A DNA stretch of 17,783 nt from Thermoplasmatales archaeon UBA509 (GTDB taxonomy: Archaea > Thermoplasmatota > Thermoplasmata > Thermoplasmatales > Thermoplasmataceae). The translations under genes were made by a program, and so were the position numbers. Below the pieces are notes generated by a model, which saw nothing but the letters and a program-made list of their open reading frames with translations, was not told the origin of the DNA and ran no database searches. Within the stretch, counting starts at the first letter, position 1. Each line of letters opens with the position of its first letter. The stretch spans positions 1 through 17,783 of the forward strand of contig DAJC01000049.1 of the NCBI GenBank assembly GCA_002498845.1, read 5' to 3'. Of the stretch, positions 6,063 to 14,291 are shown piece after piece.

Positions 6063-7513
6063 TGACATACCACGAGGCAGTGTACGACGAACCCCTGATC
6101 TTTGAGTACAGATCCGGAACAACCTACAAGCTTCCGGGCCTTGAGGGAAAACAGAAGATTGATCTTCCGGAAAACCTGCTGAGAAAGGAGTTGAATCTTC
6201 CTGAAGTCTCGGAATATGATGTTGTACGGCACTACACAAGGCTTTCCCAGATGAACTACAGCGTGGATCTTGGAATTTATCCACTGGGGTCATGCACAAT
6301 GAAGTTCAATCCCAAGTATGCAGACGCCATAGCCTCATTCAGGCAGTTCTCGGAGATGCATCCGTTGCAGCTTCAATCTGAAACACAGGGCGAGCTCAGG
6401 ATACTCTATGAGCTTCAGGAATACCTCAAGGCTATCTCCGACATGGATGCCGTTACGCTCCAGCCTCTGGCCGGGGCACAGGGAGAGTACACCGGGATAC
6501 TGATCACCAGGAAATATTTTGAGGTGAAGGGGGAGCTTGACGGCAGAACAGACGTCCTCATTCCTGATTCTGCTCATGGAACAAACCCGGCCTCTGCTGC
6601 CATGGGAGGTTTCAATGTCATAGAGATACCTTCCTCAGAGAACGGCACTGTGAATCTTGATGCCCTGAAGGCTGCCCTGTCTGAACATACCGCAGCATTC
6701 ATGATTACAAATCCCAACACCCTTGGAATCTTTGAAGACCACATTGAGGAGATAGCAAAGATGGTTCACGATGCCGGTGCCCTGCTCTACTACGATGGTG
6801 CAAATTTCAATGGAATCCTTGGGGTCACGTCACCGGGCATAATGGGATTCGACATCGTCCACTTCAACCTCCACAAGACCTTTGCAACCCCGCACGGAAG
6901 CGGAGGACCTGGTGCCGGTCCCGTTGGGGTTAAATCACGCCTGAAGGACTTCCTGCCTGTACCTGTAATAGGTAAGGATGGCGACAGGTACTTCCTTGAC
7001 TATGGTGCAAAACACACCATCGGGAAAGTATCGTCATACACGGGATCATTCATGGTACTTCTCAGGGCGTGGGCTTACATCACGTACCACGGATCAGATG
7101 GCCTCAGGAGAAACACAGTGAATGCTGTCCTCAACACAAACTACATAAGGAAAAGGCTTGAGGGCAGGTTCAGCATTCCCTACAAGACGCTGAAGAAGCA
7201 TGAGGTTGTGATATCCACTGAAAATACAGGCATCAGGGCCCTTGATGCAGCCAAGTACCTCATAGATCAGGGTGTGCATGCCCCAACAATCTATTTCCCG
7301 CTAATCGTTCATGAGGCAATGATGATCGAACCCACAGAAACCGTATCAAAGCAGGATCTGGACAGGTTTGTGGACGCCCTCATAGAGAGTTCGAAACTCT
7401 CCCCTGAAGAATTGAAGAACCACCCTGTGAACCTGCCAGTCAGCAGGCCTGATGAGGTGAAGGCAGCAAGGGACATGAAGGTAAGGTGGGATGGCAGCAC
7501 CCATGGAAATTGA
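6062..7513 (+). CDS. gcvPB: Glycine dehydrogenase (decarboxylating) subunit 2, P-protein beta half
   Basis: 483 residues. This is the C-terminal, PLP-bearing half of the split P-protein. Clear motifs are YPLGSCTMKFNPK, QPLAGAQGEYTG, DSAHGTNPASAAMGGF, and FNLHKTFATPHGSGGPG with the Schiff-base lysine at Lys272. The C-terminal part contains TYFPLIVHEAMMIEPTE-like sequence (here starting IYFPLIVHEAMM) typical of the family. The start overlaps the gcvPA stop in TGATG. The 3' end overlaps the next gene by 11-23 bases, so the three genes form one operon. All expected catalytic motifs are intact. Confidence 0.95.
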   Translation: MTYHEAVYDEPLIFEYRSGTTYKLPGLEGKQKIDLPENLLRKELNLPEVSEYDVVRHYTRLSQMNYSVDLGIYPLGSCTMKFNPKYADAIASFRQFSEMHPLQLQSETQGELRILYELQEYLKAISDMDAVTLQPLAGAQGEYTGILITRKYFEVKGELDGRTDVLIPDSAHGTNPASAAMGGFNVIEIPSSENGTVNLDALKAALSEHTAAFMITNPNTLGIFEDHIEEIAKMVHDAGALLYYDGANFNGILGVTSPGIMGFDIVHFNLHKTFATPHGSGGPGAGPVGVKSRLKDFLPVPVIGKDGDRYFLDYGAKHTIGKVSSYTGSFMVLLRAWAYITYHGSDGLRRNTVNAVLNTNYIRKRLEGRFSIPYKTLKKHEVVISTENTGIRALDAAKYLIDQGVHAPTIYFPLIVHEAMMIEPTETVSKQDLDRFVDALIESSKLSPEELKNHPVNLPVSRPDEVKAARDMKVRWDGSTHGN

Positions 7514-8288
7514 AGTTGTACAGGATCCGGATCATATACGGCAGGCTATCCCTGTTATCCGGTCAGCCTGGGGCATGGACAACATTGAGCAACTTGTGAA
7601 GGACATACTGGCAGCCATGCGCTTCCATGGGGGGCTTGTTTTGCTTGCCAGGGAGGAGGGCAGGGTTGTGGGCATGCACTTCAGCTTTGCCGGCATGAAG
7701 AACGGAAAGACATACCTCTATTCCCATATGACCGGTGTGGTTTCGGAAAGGAAATACTCTGGCGTGGGGGAGGCCCTAAAACTCCGGCAGAAGGAATGGG
7801 CAATCAGGAACGGGTACGATCTCATTGCGTGGACGTATGATCCGCTTATGTCCCTCAATGCAAATTTCAACGTACACAAGCTCGGAACAATATGCCGGGC
7901 ATATCTCATGAATTTTTACGGCGAAATGGAAGATGCCCTGAATTTCGGAATTCCAACAGACCGGTTTGTGACAGAATGGTGGATACTGAAGGATCGTTTC
8001 CCTGCCAGAAAACCTGAATATTACATAAACAGTGCCGAAAAGCCAGGAGAATTCCGGAATGGGCCCTATGCCGATGTCATAGGATTCCACATTCCCGGGA
8101 ATTATGTGGAGATGAAGAGAAACAGCCATGAGGTGGCACTTGAAATCCGGCTTGCAACCAGAATGAAGTTTCAGGAACTTTTTGCTGCCGGCTATTCGGT
8201 GACAGATTATGACAGGAAGAACTCCGCATATATCCTTGAGCGAGGAGTGGGGATTGAGGAAAAATACGGAAAAAATATATTTTACTGA
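7491..8288 (+). CDS. GNAT-family acetyltransferase, COG3375 type
   Basis: 265 residues. It follows the pattern of the predicted acetyltransferases of COG3375: GGLVLLAREEGRVVGMHF, a LYSHMTGVV segment, the acetyl-CoA loop RKYSGVGEALKLRQKEWA, and the very conserved WTYDPLMSLNANFN block followed by YGEMEDALNFGIPTDRF and EWW. The substrate is not known for the family. The ATG at 7491 overlaps gcvPB by 23 bases; a second in-frame ATG at 7503 overlaps by 11 and has AAGGTGGG 12 nt before it. Either start gives the same domain. The overlap implies co-expression with glycine decarboxylase, but no functional link is shown. Confidence 0.87.
   Translation: MAAPMEIEVVQDPDHIRQAIPVIRSAWGMDNIEQLVKDILAAMRFHGGLVLLAREEGRVVGMHFSFAGMKNGKTYLYSHMTGVVSERKYSGVGEALKLRQKEWAIRNGYDLIAWTYDPLMSLNANFNVHKLGTICRAYLMNFYGEMEDALNFGIPTDRFVTEWWILKDRFPARKPEYYINSAEKPGEFRNGPYADVIGFHIPGNYVEMKRNSHEVALEIRLATRMKFQELFAAGYSVTDYDRKNSAYILERGVGIEEKYGKNIFY
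8263..8282 (-). terminator. Oligo-T terminator of the RPA operon
   Basis: Reading the minus strand just past the RPA-associated gene stop (8299), the sequence gives two T-runs (T6 at 8270-8275 and T5 slightly further), inside the convergent end of the GNAT gene. Archaeal RNA polymerase stops at such runs without a hairpin. The two convergent genes are only 10 nt apart. Confidence 0.4.
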
Positions 8289-8298
8289 AACCGGTGAT

Positions 8299-9114
8299 TC
8301 AGATTACCTTGTAGCGTTTCAGTGAGACCTCGAATATCTCACCGTCTGATCCAAGGGAATTCAGCAGATCATCCAGTTCGTTCTGGGATATTGACGCGTT
8401 CTGCGATGCCGCCAGCAGGTCCTCATACCTGCATCCCCTGCCGTCCGTGTCGTTCGCCCTTATGTATTGCAGTATGAAATCCTTTGAGGATTTGTGCTCT
8501 TCCTTTGCAGCAGGCTGAATCTGGGCTGCAATGGCGGATTCGAAATCTTGCAGATCATAATCCGGATACTTTTCCATGGCCTTTATGGCGGATTCTGCCT
8601 CAAGATCGGAGTAGCCGGCAGCCATGACATCCGCAGCCGTTGATCCCGGCCTGTTTCTTGCCATTCTTATGGCATAGATCTTTCTTCTTGCGATATGCAG
8701 AGTCTTCATGCGCCAGTAATCCATTGAGACGCTGTCCACCTTTATGGCTATTTCAGGGTTGACATTGAAATAGGTCTTCCCTTCATTCTGGTAGGTGCTG
8801 ACCCTCCCCATGACAAGAACCTGGTCATTTATCTCCAGGGCGTCCACCATGGCCTTGGCCTGCATCCCGAATTCGCTGTTGAATGCAGAGATGTAGAAGT
8901 TTCCTGTTCCATCGGTCACTGTAACACGTGTCATTGATTCATCGGTGTTCTTCTGTGACACCAGCCCGCAGAAAAGAACTCTTCTGATCCTGGTTCCGAG
9001 CGGTGTTATGACGTAGGGCTTTGCCCTTTCTTCGTCCGGCCTTTCCTCGAGCTCCCTGGAATCCCTCAGTTCCCTGCCGAAGATCCAGTTGGTGAATTCG
9101 CGCTTTCTTGCCAT
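8299..9114 (-). CDS. RPA-associated OB-fold protein
   Basis: 271 residues from the ATG at 9114. It matches the archaeal RPA-associated family (COG3390): a MARKREFTNWIFGREL N-terminus, then an OB fold at ~30-135 with TPLGTRIRRVLFCGLV, TVTDGTGNFYI and YFNVNPE. The last ~60 residues (SKDFILQYIRAN to the end) look like a winged helix comparable to that at the C-terminus of eukaryotic RPA32. It probably binds RPA on single-stranded DNA during replication and repair. The start overlaps the RPA stop in TGATG; an in-frame GTG at 9117 is a second possibility. The gene is last in a three-gene operon. Confidence 0.88.
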   Translation of the reverse strand: MARKREFTNWIFGRELRDSRELEERPDEERAKPYVITPLGTRIRRVLFCGLVSQKNTDESMTRVTVTDGTGNFYISAFNSEFGMQAKAMVDALEINDQVLVMGRVSTYQNEGKTYFNVNPEIAIKVDSVSMDYWRMKTLHIARRKIYAIRMARNRPGSTAADVMAAGYSDLEAESAIKAMEKYPDYDLQDFESAIAAQIQPAAKEEHKSSKDFILQYIRANDTDGRGCRYEDLLAASQNASISQNELDDLLNSLGSDGEIFEVSLKRYKVI

Positions 9115-10214
9115 CACTGGAAATCAGCCCCCATTCTTGCCTCCAGTTTCTTCATGAAATCTGTGTCCATATAATTCAGCGACGATATGCGCACTGATGT
9201 TCCGGACTGATTCCTGGTGACATCACCCTCTATGACCACTGCCATGCCCAGGAGTTTCTCCTGGAGCCTGGATAACACAAGCCTGCGTGATATTTTATTA
9301 TTTTCAGGTGCATATTCCTCTTGGGTGAAGCCCAGATGGCTCAGCAGTGCAGTTTTTCCGCCGGTGCACTGTATGCTTCCTGTGCCGTCATCGAGCGTGA
9401 AGTATGCGAACAGATCATACACCACCGGAGCTTCTGGATGGTCCGGGCAGTGGAGGTCGTCGAGCCTGTTATTGCAAACTGAGCATCTCATCACAAGGCC
9501 GCTCTTTGGGCCCAGGCTCACAATGAAGCCGTTTACCGTAACCCCGCCAAGAGGGGTGTTTATATCATGTATGTCGTAAAGCCTCTCCCCAACCTGGAAT
9601 GATGGCTTTATTTCAGTGATATCAGTCCTGCTTCCCACTGTGATACGAAGCCTGCCGTTGTATTCAGAAACCTTTGCACCCTCCATCCTGATGAAGCTCC
9701 CCTCCTTCAGTGGCTTCTCAAACGACGATATCCGGATTTTTCCCGTATCGTCGTCAAAATCGCCGTAATACATCATTGTCTTCTTCCCATCACGCTCCAG
9801 TTCCTTTTCCCTTACATTGGAAACGCGGCCTTCAACCGTTACGTATGGCTGTGCAGTGGAAAGGTCCTTTATCTTCAACTGGGAATAACTCCTCCTTACA
9901 TCCATGGTTTCACCCGGATGCATTATGACCTCTGAGCCGGCGTCTATGTAGACCCTGTTTATTCCTTTGTATTCCCTGACGGATGCTTTCTTTATCTCCA
10001 CGACGTCGCCTATCCTGACAGTTTGCGGGAATATCCATGCAGTGAAGGATATTGTTCCTGTATCATCCCCAAGTATTCCATAATAATACACGGATTCGCC
10101 ACGTTCATTCTTCAGTTCTTTCCGCTGCAGAGATACAATGCTTGCCAGGATGTTTACATTCTGTGTGCCGGGAGTCAGTTCGGATATTTTCAATCTCTTA
10201 ACCTGATCGCTCAT
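9114..10214 (-). CDS. Replication protein A, single-stranded DNA-binding protein with three OB folds
   Basis: 366 residues. Three OB folds are visible at ~18-97, ~122-202 and ~222-350. The first has GILGDDTGTISFTAW, the second GDFDDDTGKIRISSF and the third YFTLDDGTGSIQ. The third holds a zinc finger, C244-x2-C247-x8-C256-x2-H259, as in euryarchaeal RPA and eukaryotic RPA70. It should coat single-stranded DNA in replication, recombination and repair. The ATG overlaps the stop of the upstream gene by 4 bases (ATGA), and the stop overlaps the downstream gene start, so the three proteins are probably made in fixed proportions. Confidence 0.93.
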   Translation of the reverse strand: MSDQVKRLKISELTPGTQNVNILASIVSLQRKELKNERGESVYYYGILGDDTGTISFTAWIFPQTVRIGDVVEIKKASVREYKGINRVYIDAGSEVIMHPGETMDVRRSYSQLKIKDLSTAQPYVTVEGRVSNVREKELERDGKKTMMYYGDFDDDTGKIRISSFEKPLKEGSFIRMEGAKVSEYNGRLRITVGSRTDITEIKPSFQVGERLYDIHDINTPLGGVTVNGFIVSLGPKSGLVMRCSVCNNRLDDLHCPDHPEAPVVYDLFAYFTLDDGTGSIQCTGGKTALLSHLGFTQEEYAPENNKISRRLVLSRLQEKLLGMAVVIEGDVTRNQSGTSVRISSLNYMDTDFMKKLEARMGADFQ

Positions 10215-10825
10215 GCGTACATTCCACTTTGATCCTTGCTTGCTGACTGCCCAATTAACCTGTTGAGAAGTATTTCAGCATCTTCCTTACTCAGACCAAC
10301 CTTTGCCACCAGATAATTCTCTATATCATCCCTGCTCTTTCCCTGGTTTATCATATCCTGCACCATCATGACCATGCGCTGGGTGACCTCAGCCTGAAAC
10401 TGCTCCTCAAGCTTGAGCGCCCGTATCATAAGGTATATGGATGAAAGCAGCGTGTTCAGTCCTTCATTGAGTTCAGCCTTGGTCAGGCCCTCCAGCTCAA
10501 GATCAACACGGGATACCACTTCCTCATTCATTCCGTCAAGCATGAACTTGACAAGGTCAATCTGCCTGTTCAGGAGAAGCAGGGTCCTGTATATGGCAAG
10601 CCTCGGCTGGTTCTCCAGCACAGCAGTCTCGATGCCTGTCCGGAAGAATATCTTAACTGTCTTCTCCTCGAATGAGAGGAACAGTGAAAATGGCACCTTG
10701 TCGCTTTCCAGGACCAGGAATTTATCCAGGTCCCTCACTTTCCATGGAATGTCAACAAGATTTGTTGAGGTTTCATCTCCGCCGGCAAGCCACTGAATTA
10801 CCTGCCCCTTATCCACTGATGTCAT
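10211..10825 (-). CDS. YbjN-like protein leading the RPA operon
   Basis: 204 residues from the ATG at 10825. The first ~125 residues have the alternating strands and late helices of YbjN/type III chaperone-like domains (VPFSLFLSFEEKTVKIFFR, then LLLLNRQIDLVKF). A helical part follows, then a short C-terminal unit (GKSRDDIENYLVAKVGLSKEDAEILL) resembling SHOCT- or UBA-like helical hairpins. The fold assignment is moderate and the function is unknown. The gene ends in ATGA with the RPA start, so it belongs to the RPA operon. An upstream in-frame ATG at 10849 lies inside the TATA box and cannot be in the mRNA if that box is used, so 10825, 27 nt from the box centre, is preferred. Confidence 0.75.
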   Translation of the reverse strand: MTSVDKGQVIQWLAGGDETSTNLVDIPWKVRDLDKFLVLESDKVPFSLFLSFEEKTVKIFFRTGIETAVLENQPRLAIYRTLLLLNRQIDLVKFMLDGMNEEVVSRVDLELEGLTKAELNEGLNTLLSSIYLMIRALKLEEQFQAEVTQRMVMMVQDMINQGKSRDDIENYLVAKVGLSKEDAEILLNRLIGQSASKDQSGMYA

Positions 10826-10846
10826 TGGACAAACATAGCTCCTATT

Positions 10847-10858
10847 CATATATTATTT
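10847..10858 (-). promoter_or_regulatory. TATA box of the RPA operon
   Basis: The minus strand reads aaataatatatg, the strongest TATA box in the window, centred about 27 nt before ATG 10825. It also covers the alternative ATG at 10849, which argues against that start. Confidence 0.6.
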
Positions 10859-10923
10859 TTCACAACTTTTATGAAGTTGACTCAATGAGTTCGCGGCAAA
10901 ATGTCAGGCCTGTTCCAGCTGAT

Positions 10924-10932
10924 CATTAATAG
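10924..10932 (+). promoter_or_regulatory. Possible TATA box for the MFS gene
   Basis: The box cattaatag is centred about 29 nt before the ATG at 10957. No Shine-Dalgarno is seen. It is weaker than the other boxes here. Confidence 0.35.
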
Positions 10933-10956
10933 CATCAGCATATACGGGAACGAAAC

Positions 10957-12120
10957 ATGTCATCCACCGGCAACAGGACTGGAATAGGCGCTATCCTGAC
11001 AGCCCGGCTATTCTATTCCGTAAACTGGTACAACGTTTCTCCGGCTCTGGTGCCCATAGGCCATGCCTACGGAATATCACTTGCCGAAACATCCCTCTCC
11101 CTGTCGCTTTTTCTTGTTGGAGCTGGAATTTTCCAGGTTCCCGCCGGCATAGTGGCATCAAGGATTGGTGCAAGGAAAACGGCGCTCATGGGTCTCTACC
11201 TGATGTCGGCCGCCGCCATACTCACGTCAATTTCGCCTTCATTTGAGGTACTTCTTGCGCTCAGATTTGCTGTAGGCGTGGGGGCTGCAATGTTTTTCAG
11301 CACTGCCATTGCCCTGCTGAATGATCTTGCAACTGGCAGCCTGACATCTGTCATAGGATACTACAATGCATCTTTCAACCTTGGAGCAGGCATCGGGATC
11401 ATAGCGTTCACGCCCGTTGTGTCACTGCTTGGGTGGAGGTACGATTTCCTCATATCCGGTTCCCTGGAACTTGCATCTGCAATCCTGCTGAACATCCTCA
11501 TCAGGGAGACTGGCGTATATCCGGAGTTTGACTTCTCAGGCCTGAGAAAAAGGCTGATGAACAGGCAGATCTGGATCATAGGCATTGGCCTTGTGGGGCT
11601 CTGGTCACTGAATTACACCCTGCCTGAATATTTCAAGGCATTTGCGTCCTCTGTGGGAATTGGTTCATTTGCGGCAGGGGCAATGGGAGGGCTTGTTCCC
11701 ATGGCAGGTGTTGTTGGGGGGACTGTTGCAGGAATGTTCAGGCGGTATAACCCCATAAAACTCTCCATCCTTCTGGTTATAGCAGTCGGCATTTCTGTTG
11801 CACTCCTGGGAACTGCCGGCCATGCGGAATACTGGGGGATTGTTGTGGAGGTGGGCGTAATTGCCACTGTCATAATTTCACTGGAATACGCCATTGTTGC
11901 ATCCATTGAAAAATCCAGCAGATACATGTCACTGAATATAGGTCTGATCAATTCGATTCAGATTGGTATCGGATCTGTAATCCCACTCATATTCGGCATC
12001 ATAGTCCAGGGCTCGGCTGGATCCTACACCTATGCCTGGCTGTTCCTCGGGCTGTTCTCAATCTCAACACTGGTCTTTCTCGCAGGGCTTGGAAGGAATA
12101 CGCGGATTGCACTTGCCTGA
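10957..12120 (+). CDS. Major facilitator superfamily transporter
   Basis: 387 residues with about 12 hydrophobic segments, the usual MFS length. Between helices 2 and 3 lies the motif A-like GIVASRIGARK (residues 64-74). The central cytoplasmic loop around FSGLRKRLMNRQ separates the two six-helix halves. A pattern such as YNASFNLGAGIG in helix 5 is typical of the family. The N-terminal Asn/Tyr-rich helix (LFYSVNWYNVSPALVPIG) is common in MFS proteins of Thermoplasmatales. The substrate cannot be deduced from the sequence. The gene is monocistronic, divergent from the RPA operon. Confidence 0.88.
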   Translation: MSSTGNRTGIGAILTARLFYSVNWYNVSPALVPIGHAYGISLAETSLSLSLFLVGAGIFQVPAGIVASRIGARKTALMGLYLMSAAAILTSISPSFEVLLALRFAVGVGAAMFFSTAIALLNDLATGSLTSVIGYYNASFNLGAGIGIIAFTPVVSLLGWRYDFLISGSLELASAILLNILIRETGVYPEFDFSGLRKRLMNRQIWIIGIGLVGLWSLNYTLPEYFKAFASSVGIGSFAAGAMGGLVPMAGVVGGTVAGMFRRYNPIKLSILLVIAVGISVALLGTAGHAEYWGIVVEVGVIATVIISLEYAIVASIEKSSRYMSLNIGLINSIQIGIGSVIPLIFGIIVQGSAGSYTYAWLFLGLFSISTLVFLAGLGRNTRIALA

Positions 12121-12167
12121 ATCAAATCCTCCGGCACAGGGCGGAAGCGAACATTCCGGATGAGACG

Positions 12168-12178
12168 CAAATTAAAAA
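12168..12178 (+). promoter_or_regulatory. TATA box for the YrhK-domain gene
   Basis: The box gcaaattaaaa lies about 28 nt before ATG 12202, consistent with a leaderless transcript that would also carry the following overlapping gene. Confidence 0.45.
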
Positions 12179-12201
12179 TGCGATGCTTCACTTGAGCATT
12201 G

Positions 12202-13206
12202 ATGGAAGTCAGCGATGAACTGGGATACCTGTGCAGGATAGTGGATGATTCAAAGGTCTCCACCGGATTGACAAATAAAGGTTTCTCAGCCTTTGCGTCA
12301 AAGGTTCTGGGGTTGCCGGAGGTAAGCATAATGGAATCCATAAAAACAGCCGGCATAATTTCAGATGCGGAACCTGAAGTCCCGTTTCGGCCCCTTGGTG
12401 TCTTCAATTTCAATCCTGAGCCAGAAAGCCTTGAAAAGATGATGTCCGGCATGCTGAATATAATAACTGGAGACAATCTTGCCAGAAATTTCCTCATCCT
12501 TTTCATGGCACGTTACAGGTTTTCTGTTGCTCTCCTTGAGACCATTATTGAAACCCATGGCACCATGCTCAGGATCACCTCTGAAAATTGTGCCTACGCT
12601 GTCATGACTTCAGATTTTTTTCTGCAGGCGGAGGCTGTTAACAGGTGGGCAATCCAGCAGGAGGCTGCCTTGAGATCAACCAGCCCTGGCAGCATGGGCC
12701 AGCTGCTTTCAATGGACTGGTTCCTGAGCATAATCAAGGTTCTCAGGGACGAGGATTCCGGTTCATTTCATGGCAATATGGAGACCATAATCGCATCCAT
12801 GGATGAGAATTCCCTTGATGAGCTTCTTTCCTCAATATCCAGTGGCATTCTTCCAGCACTGGCCACCCAGAATGAACTCCTGTACAGGGATGAGCGTATA
12901 CGACAGGCATTCCTTGAGCGAAGTATAAGGCATAATGAATCCATAGGACTCAAGAGATTCTATTACTGGCTCGGCATTGCCAACGATCTTTCACTTGGGC
13001 TTGAGTTTGTAATAGGCAGTATCGAGTTTTTCCCAAGCAATGTCTTTGCCGGCGCAAATGATGTGCTTGGAGTCTACCTTTTCATTACAGGCAGCTCGCA
13101 GCTGGTGGCAAGGTCACTGATCCAGATAGTGATGCAGTTTCATCTGAGGCGTAGCAGGAAAAAGAGCAGAAGAAGGGTTTCGGAATTAATGCGTGCAAAT
13201 GAATGA
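12202..13206 (+). CDS. Unknown protein with C-terminal YrhK-like membrane domain
   Basis: 334 residues. The first ~240 residues are a mostly helical soluble region I cannot place. Residues ~253-316 show the YrhK-like pattern: YYWLGIANDLSLGLEFVIGS, FF, then GVYLFITGSSQLVARS, i.e. two short membrane helices each carrying a GS pair. A very basic tail (HLRRSRKKSRRR) follows and should lie in the cytoplasm. The protein is therefore probably anchored by its C-terminal part with a large cytosolic N-terminal domain. A TTG directly before the ATG is not needed as start. The stop overlaps the next gene in ATGA, suggesting that both proteins act together or are regulated together. Function unknown. Confidence 0.72.
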   Translation: MEVSDELGYLCRIVDDSKVSTGLTNKGFSAFASKVLGLPEVSIMESIKTAGIISDAEPEVPFRPLGVFNFNPEPESLEKMMSGMLNIITGDNLARNFLILFMARYRFSVALLETIIETHGTMLRITSENCAYAVMTSDFFLQAEAVNRWAIQQEAALRSTSPGSMGQLLSMDWFLSIIKVLRDEDSGSFHGNMETIIASMDENSLDELLSSISSGILPALATQNELLYRDERIRQAFLERSIRHNESIGLKRFYYWLGIANDLSLGLEFVIGSIEFFPSNVFAGANDVLGVYLFITGSSQLVARSLIQIVMQFHLRRSRKKSRRRVSELMRANE

Positions 13207-13628
13207 ATACTTCCCTGCATATGAGTGGCGGGCTTAATGTACTCAGATGTGATGACTGTGATATGAAGGTAGCAGTTGTTGAAACCAATCTGATTGTTGA
13301 GGGTCCGGGAGAAGGGCAGACAGTCCAGATTTATGAGACAGAGCCTGCTCCGAGGGTTGTTGAGGAGTACCAGAATCCAGCGCTTACGGCAACCACAACC
13401 AGGGGCATCTGGATGCTGAAGTCAGCAATGGAGAAAGGGGCAACCGCCATTGTGGTAGCTGAAGCTGGATCGCCGGCATTTAATTTTACAAAGGGTAAGG
13501 CAGTCCTCTATTCTGGAGCCGGAATGCACGTTGATGCGGCAATTAAAGCACTTGTGGACGGGAAACTCCCGAAAATGGATGGCCCGACCCATGAGCATGG
13601 ACATGGCCACGATAACCATATGCATTGA
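13203..13628 (+). CDS. Dinitrogenase iron-molybdenum cofactor-type (NifX/NafY-like) protein with His-rich tail
   Basis: 141 residues. From Met21 on (MKVAVVETN) the sequence follows the small FeMo-cofactor-binding family (PF02579): a first strand, EEYQNPA, a helix (RGIWMLKSAMEKGATAIVVAE), SPAFNFTKGKAVLYSGAG and a last helix (VDAAIKALVDGKL). The C-terminus HEHGHGHDNHMH would bind metal. No nitrogenase genes are near, and members in non-diazotrophs may carry Fe-S or other metal clusters; the cargo here is unknown. The ATG at 13203 overlaps the previous stop (ATGA) and adds a 20-residue leader with a CDDC motif. ATG 13263 is the family-like start and an alternative. Confidence 0.72.
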   Translation: MNTSLHMSGGLNVLRCDDCDMKVAVVETNLIVEGPGEGQTVQIYETEPAPRVVEEYQNPALTATTTRGIWMLKSAMEKGATAIVVAEAGSPAFNFTKGKAVLYSGAGMHVDAAIKALVDGKLPKMDGPTHEHGHGHDNHMH

Positions 13629-13712
13629 GAATATCAGCTCTGCATCTCAGGCAGTTTAAAAGCAGGTATGCAATAATAGGCCTGCATTGCAGAATCTTGC
13701 TGCTATGAGAAC

Positions 13713-13720
13713 AATTAAGA
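13713..13720 (+). promoter_or_regulatory. Possible TATA box for the second GNAT gene
   Basis: The box aattaaga is centred about 29 nt before ATG 13746, with no Shine-Dalgarno between. This suggests a leaderless transcript separate from the upstream gene pair. Confidence 0.38.
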
Positions 13721-13745
13721 GTACTGGAAGCGTTATGGCCTGTGT

Positions 13746-14243
13746 ATGCCAGTGATTCGCCTCACTGAAAATATTTCCCTCAGATTCCCTGCCGGAGTGA
13801 GATTAATGCGCAGGGATGATGTGGGAAAACCTTTCTTCACAAGGGACAGCAAGATGAGGGCATACAGCATGAAATATTTTTATGAATGGAGCACTGAGCC
13901 TGATACCCTGGTTCTCGTGTTGGAGGGGAAGGGAAATGTTCTCACGGGAGTCGTGGTATTAAGGTTTGTCCCTGACAGAAACAATCCCCGGAGCATTGTG
14001 GTGGAGATGCTTTCAAGAAACCAGCTTCAGGGAATGCATAATTCAGGCGTTGGTGCCGAAATGATTCGTATTGTGGAGGATTATATAGCAAAACCGCTGG
14101 GTTGCTCTGAAATAGTTATTGAAGCTGTTGAGGACCTTACTGATTATTATTCCTCACTGGGATACTCCAGCACAGGAAAAGAGGAATACGATGATTTCTG
14201 GGGAAAAGTTGTGTACATGAAAAAGATTGTCAGTCAGGAATAG
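13746..14243 (+). CDS. GNAT-like N-acetyltransferase
   Basis: 165 residues, the usual size of a single GNAT domain. The central strand VLVLEGKGNVLTGVVVLRF, then SIVVEMLSRNQLQGMHNSGVGAEMI (acetyl-CoA loop, with a degenerate Q/R-x2-G-x-G/A motif as NSGVGA) and the C-terminal DLTDYYSSLGYSSTGK motif (Tyr and Gly typical of motif B) support the fold. The N-terminal ~40 residues, rich in Arg, have no clear counterpart. The substrate is unknown. It runs convergent with the alcohol dehydrogenase gene. Confidence 0.72.
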   Translation: MPVIRLTENISLRFPAGVRLMRRDDVGKPFFTRDSKMRAYSMKYFYEWSTEPDTLVLVLEGKGNVLTGVVVLRFVPDRNNPRSIVVEMLSRNQLQGMHNSGVGAEMIRIVEDYIAKPLGCSEIVIEAVEDLTDYYSSLGYSSTGKEEYDDFWGKVVYMKKIVSQE

Positions 14244-14291
14244 AAATTTTAGAAGTTTTCTTTGATTATTGCCATAGTGTCGGCAGCCTGA

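Noticed and set aside
5118..6299. Long open frames on the minus strand across gcvPA/gcvPB
   Set aside because: They lie antisense to two clearly conserved genes, and their translations resemble no protein family I know.
9217..9928. Plus-strand open frames across the RPA gene
   Set aside because: They are antisense to the RPA coding frame, whose OB folds and zinc finger are clear; the translations are Ser/Pro-rich shadows.
10826..10849. ATG 10849 as start of the YbjN-like gene
   Set aside because: It lies at the TATA box; the mRNA would begin about 25 nt later, near ATG 10825.
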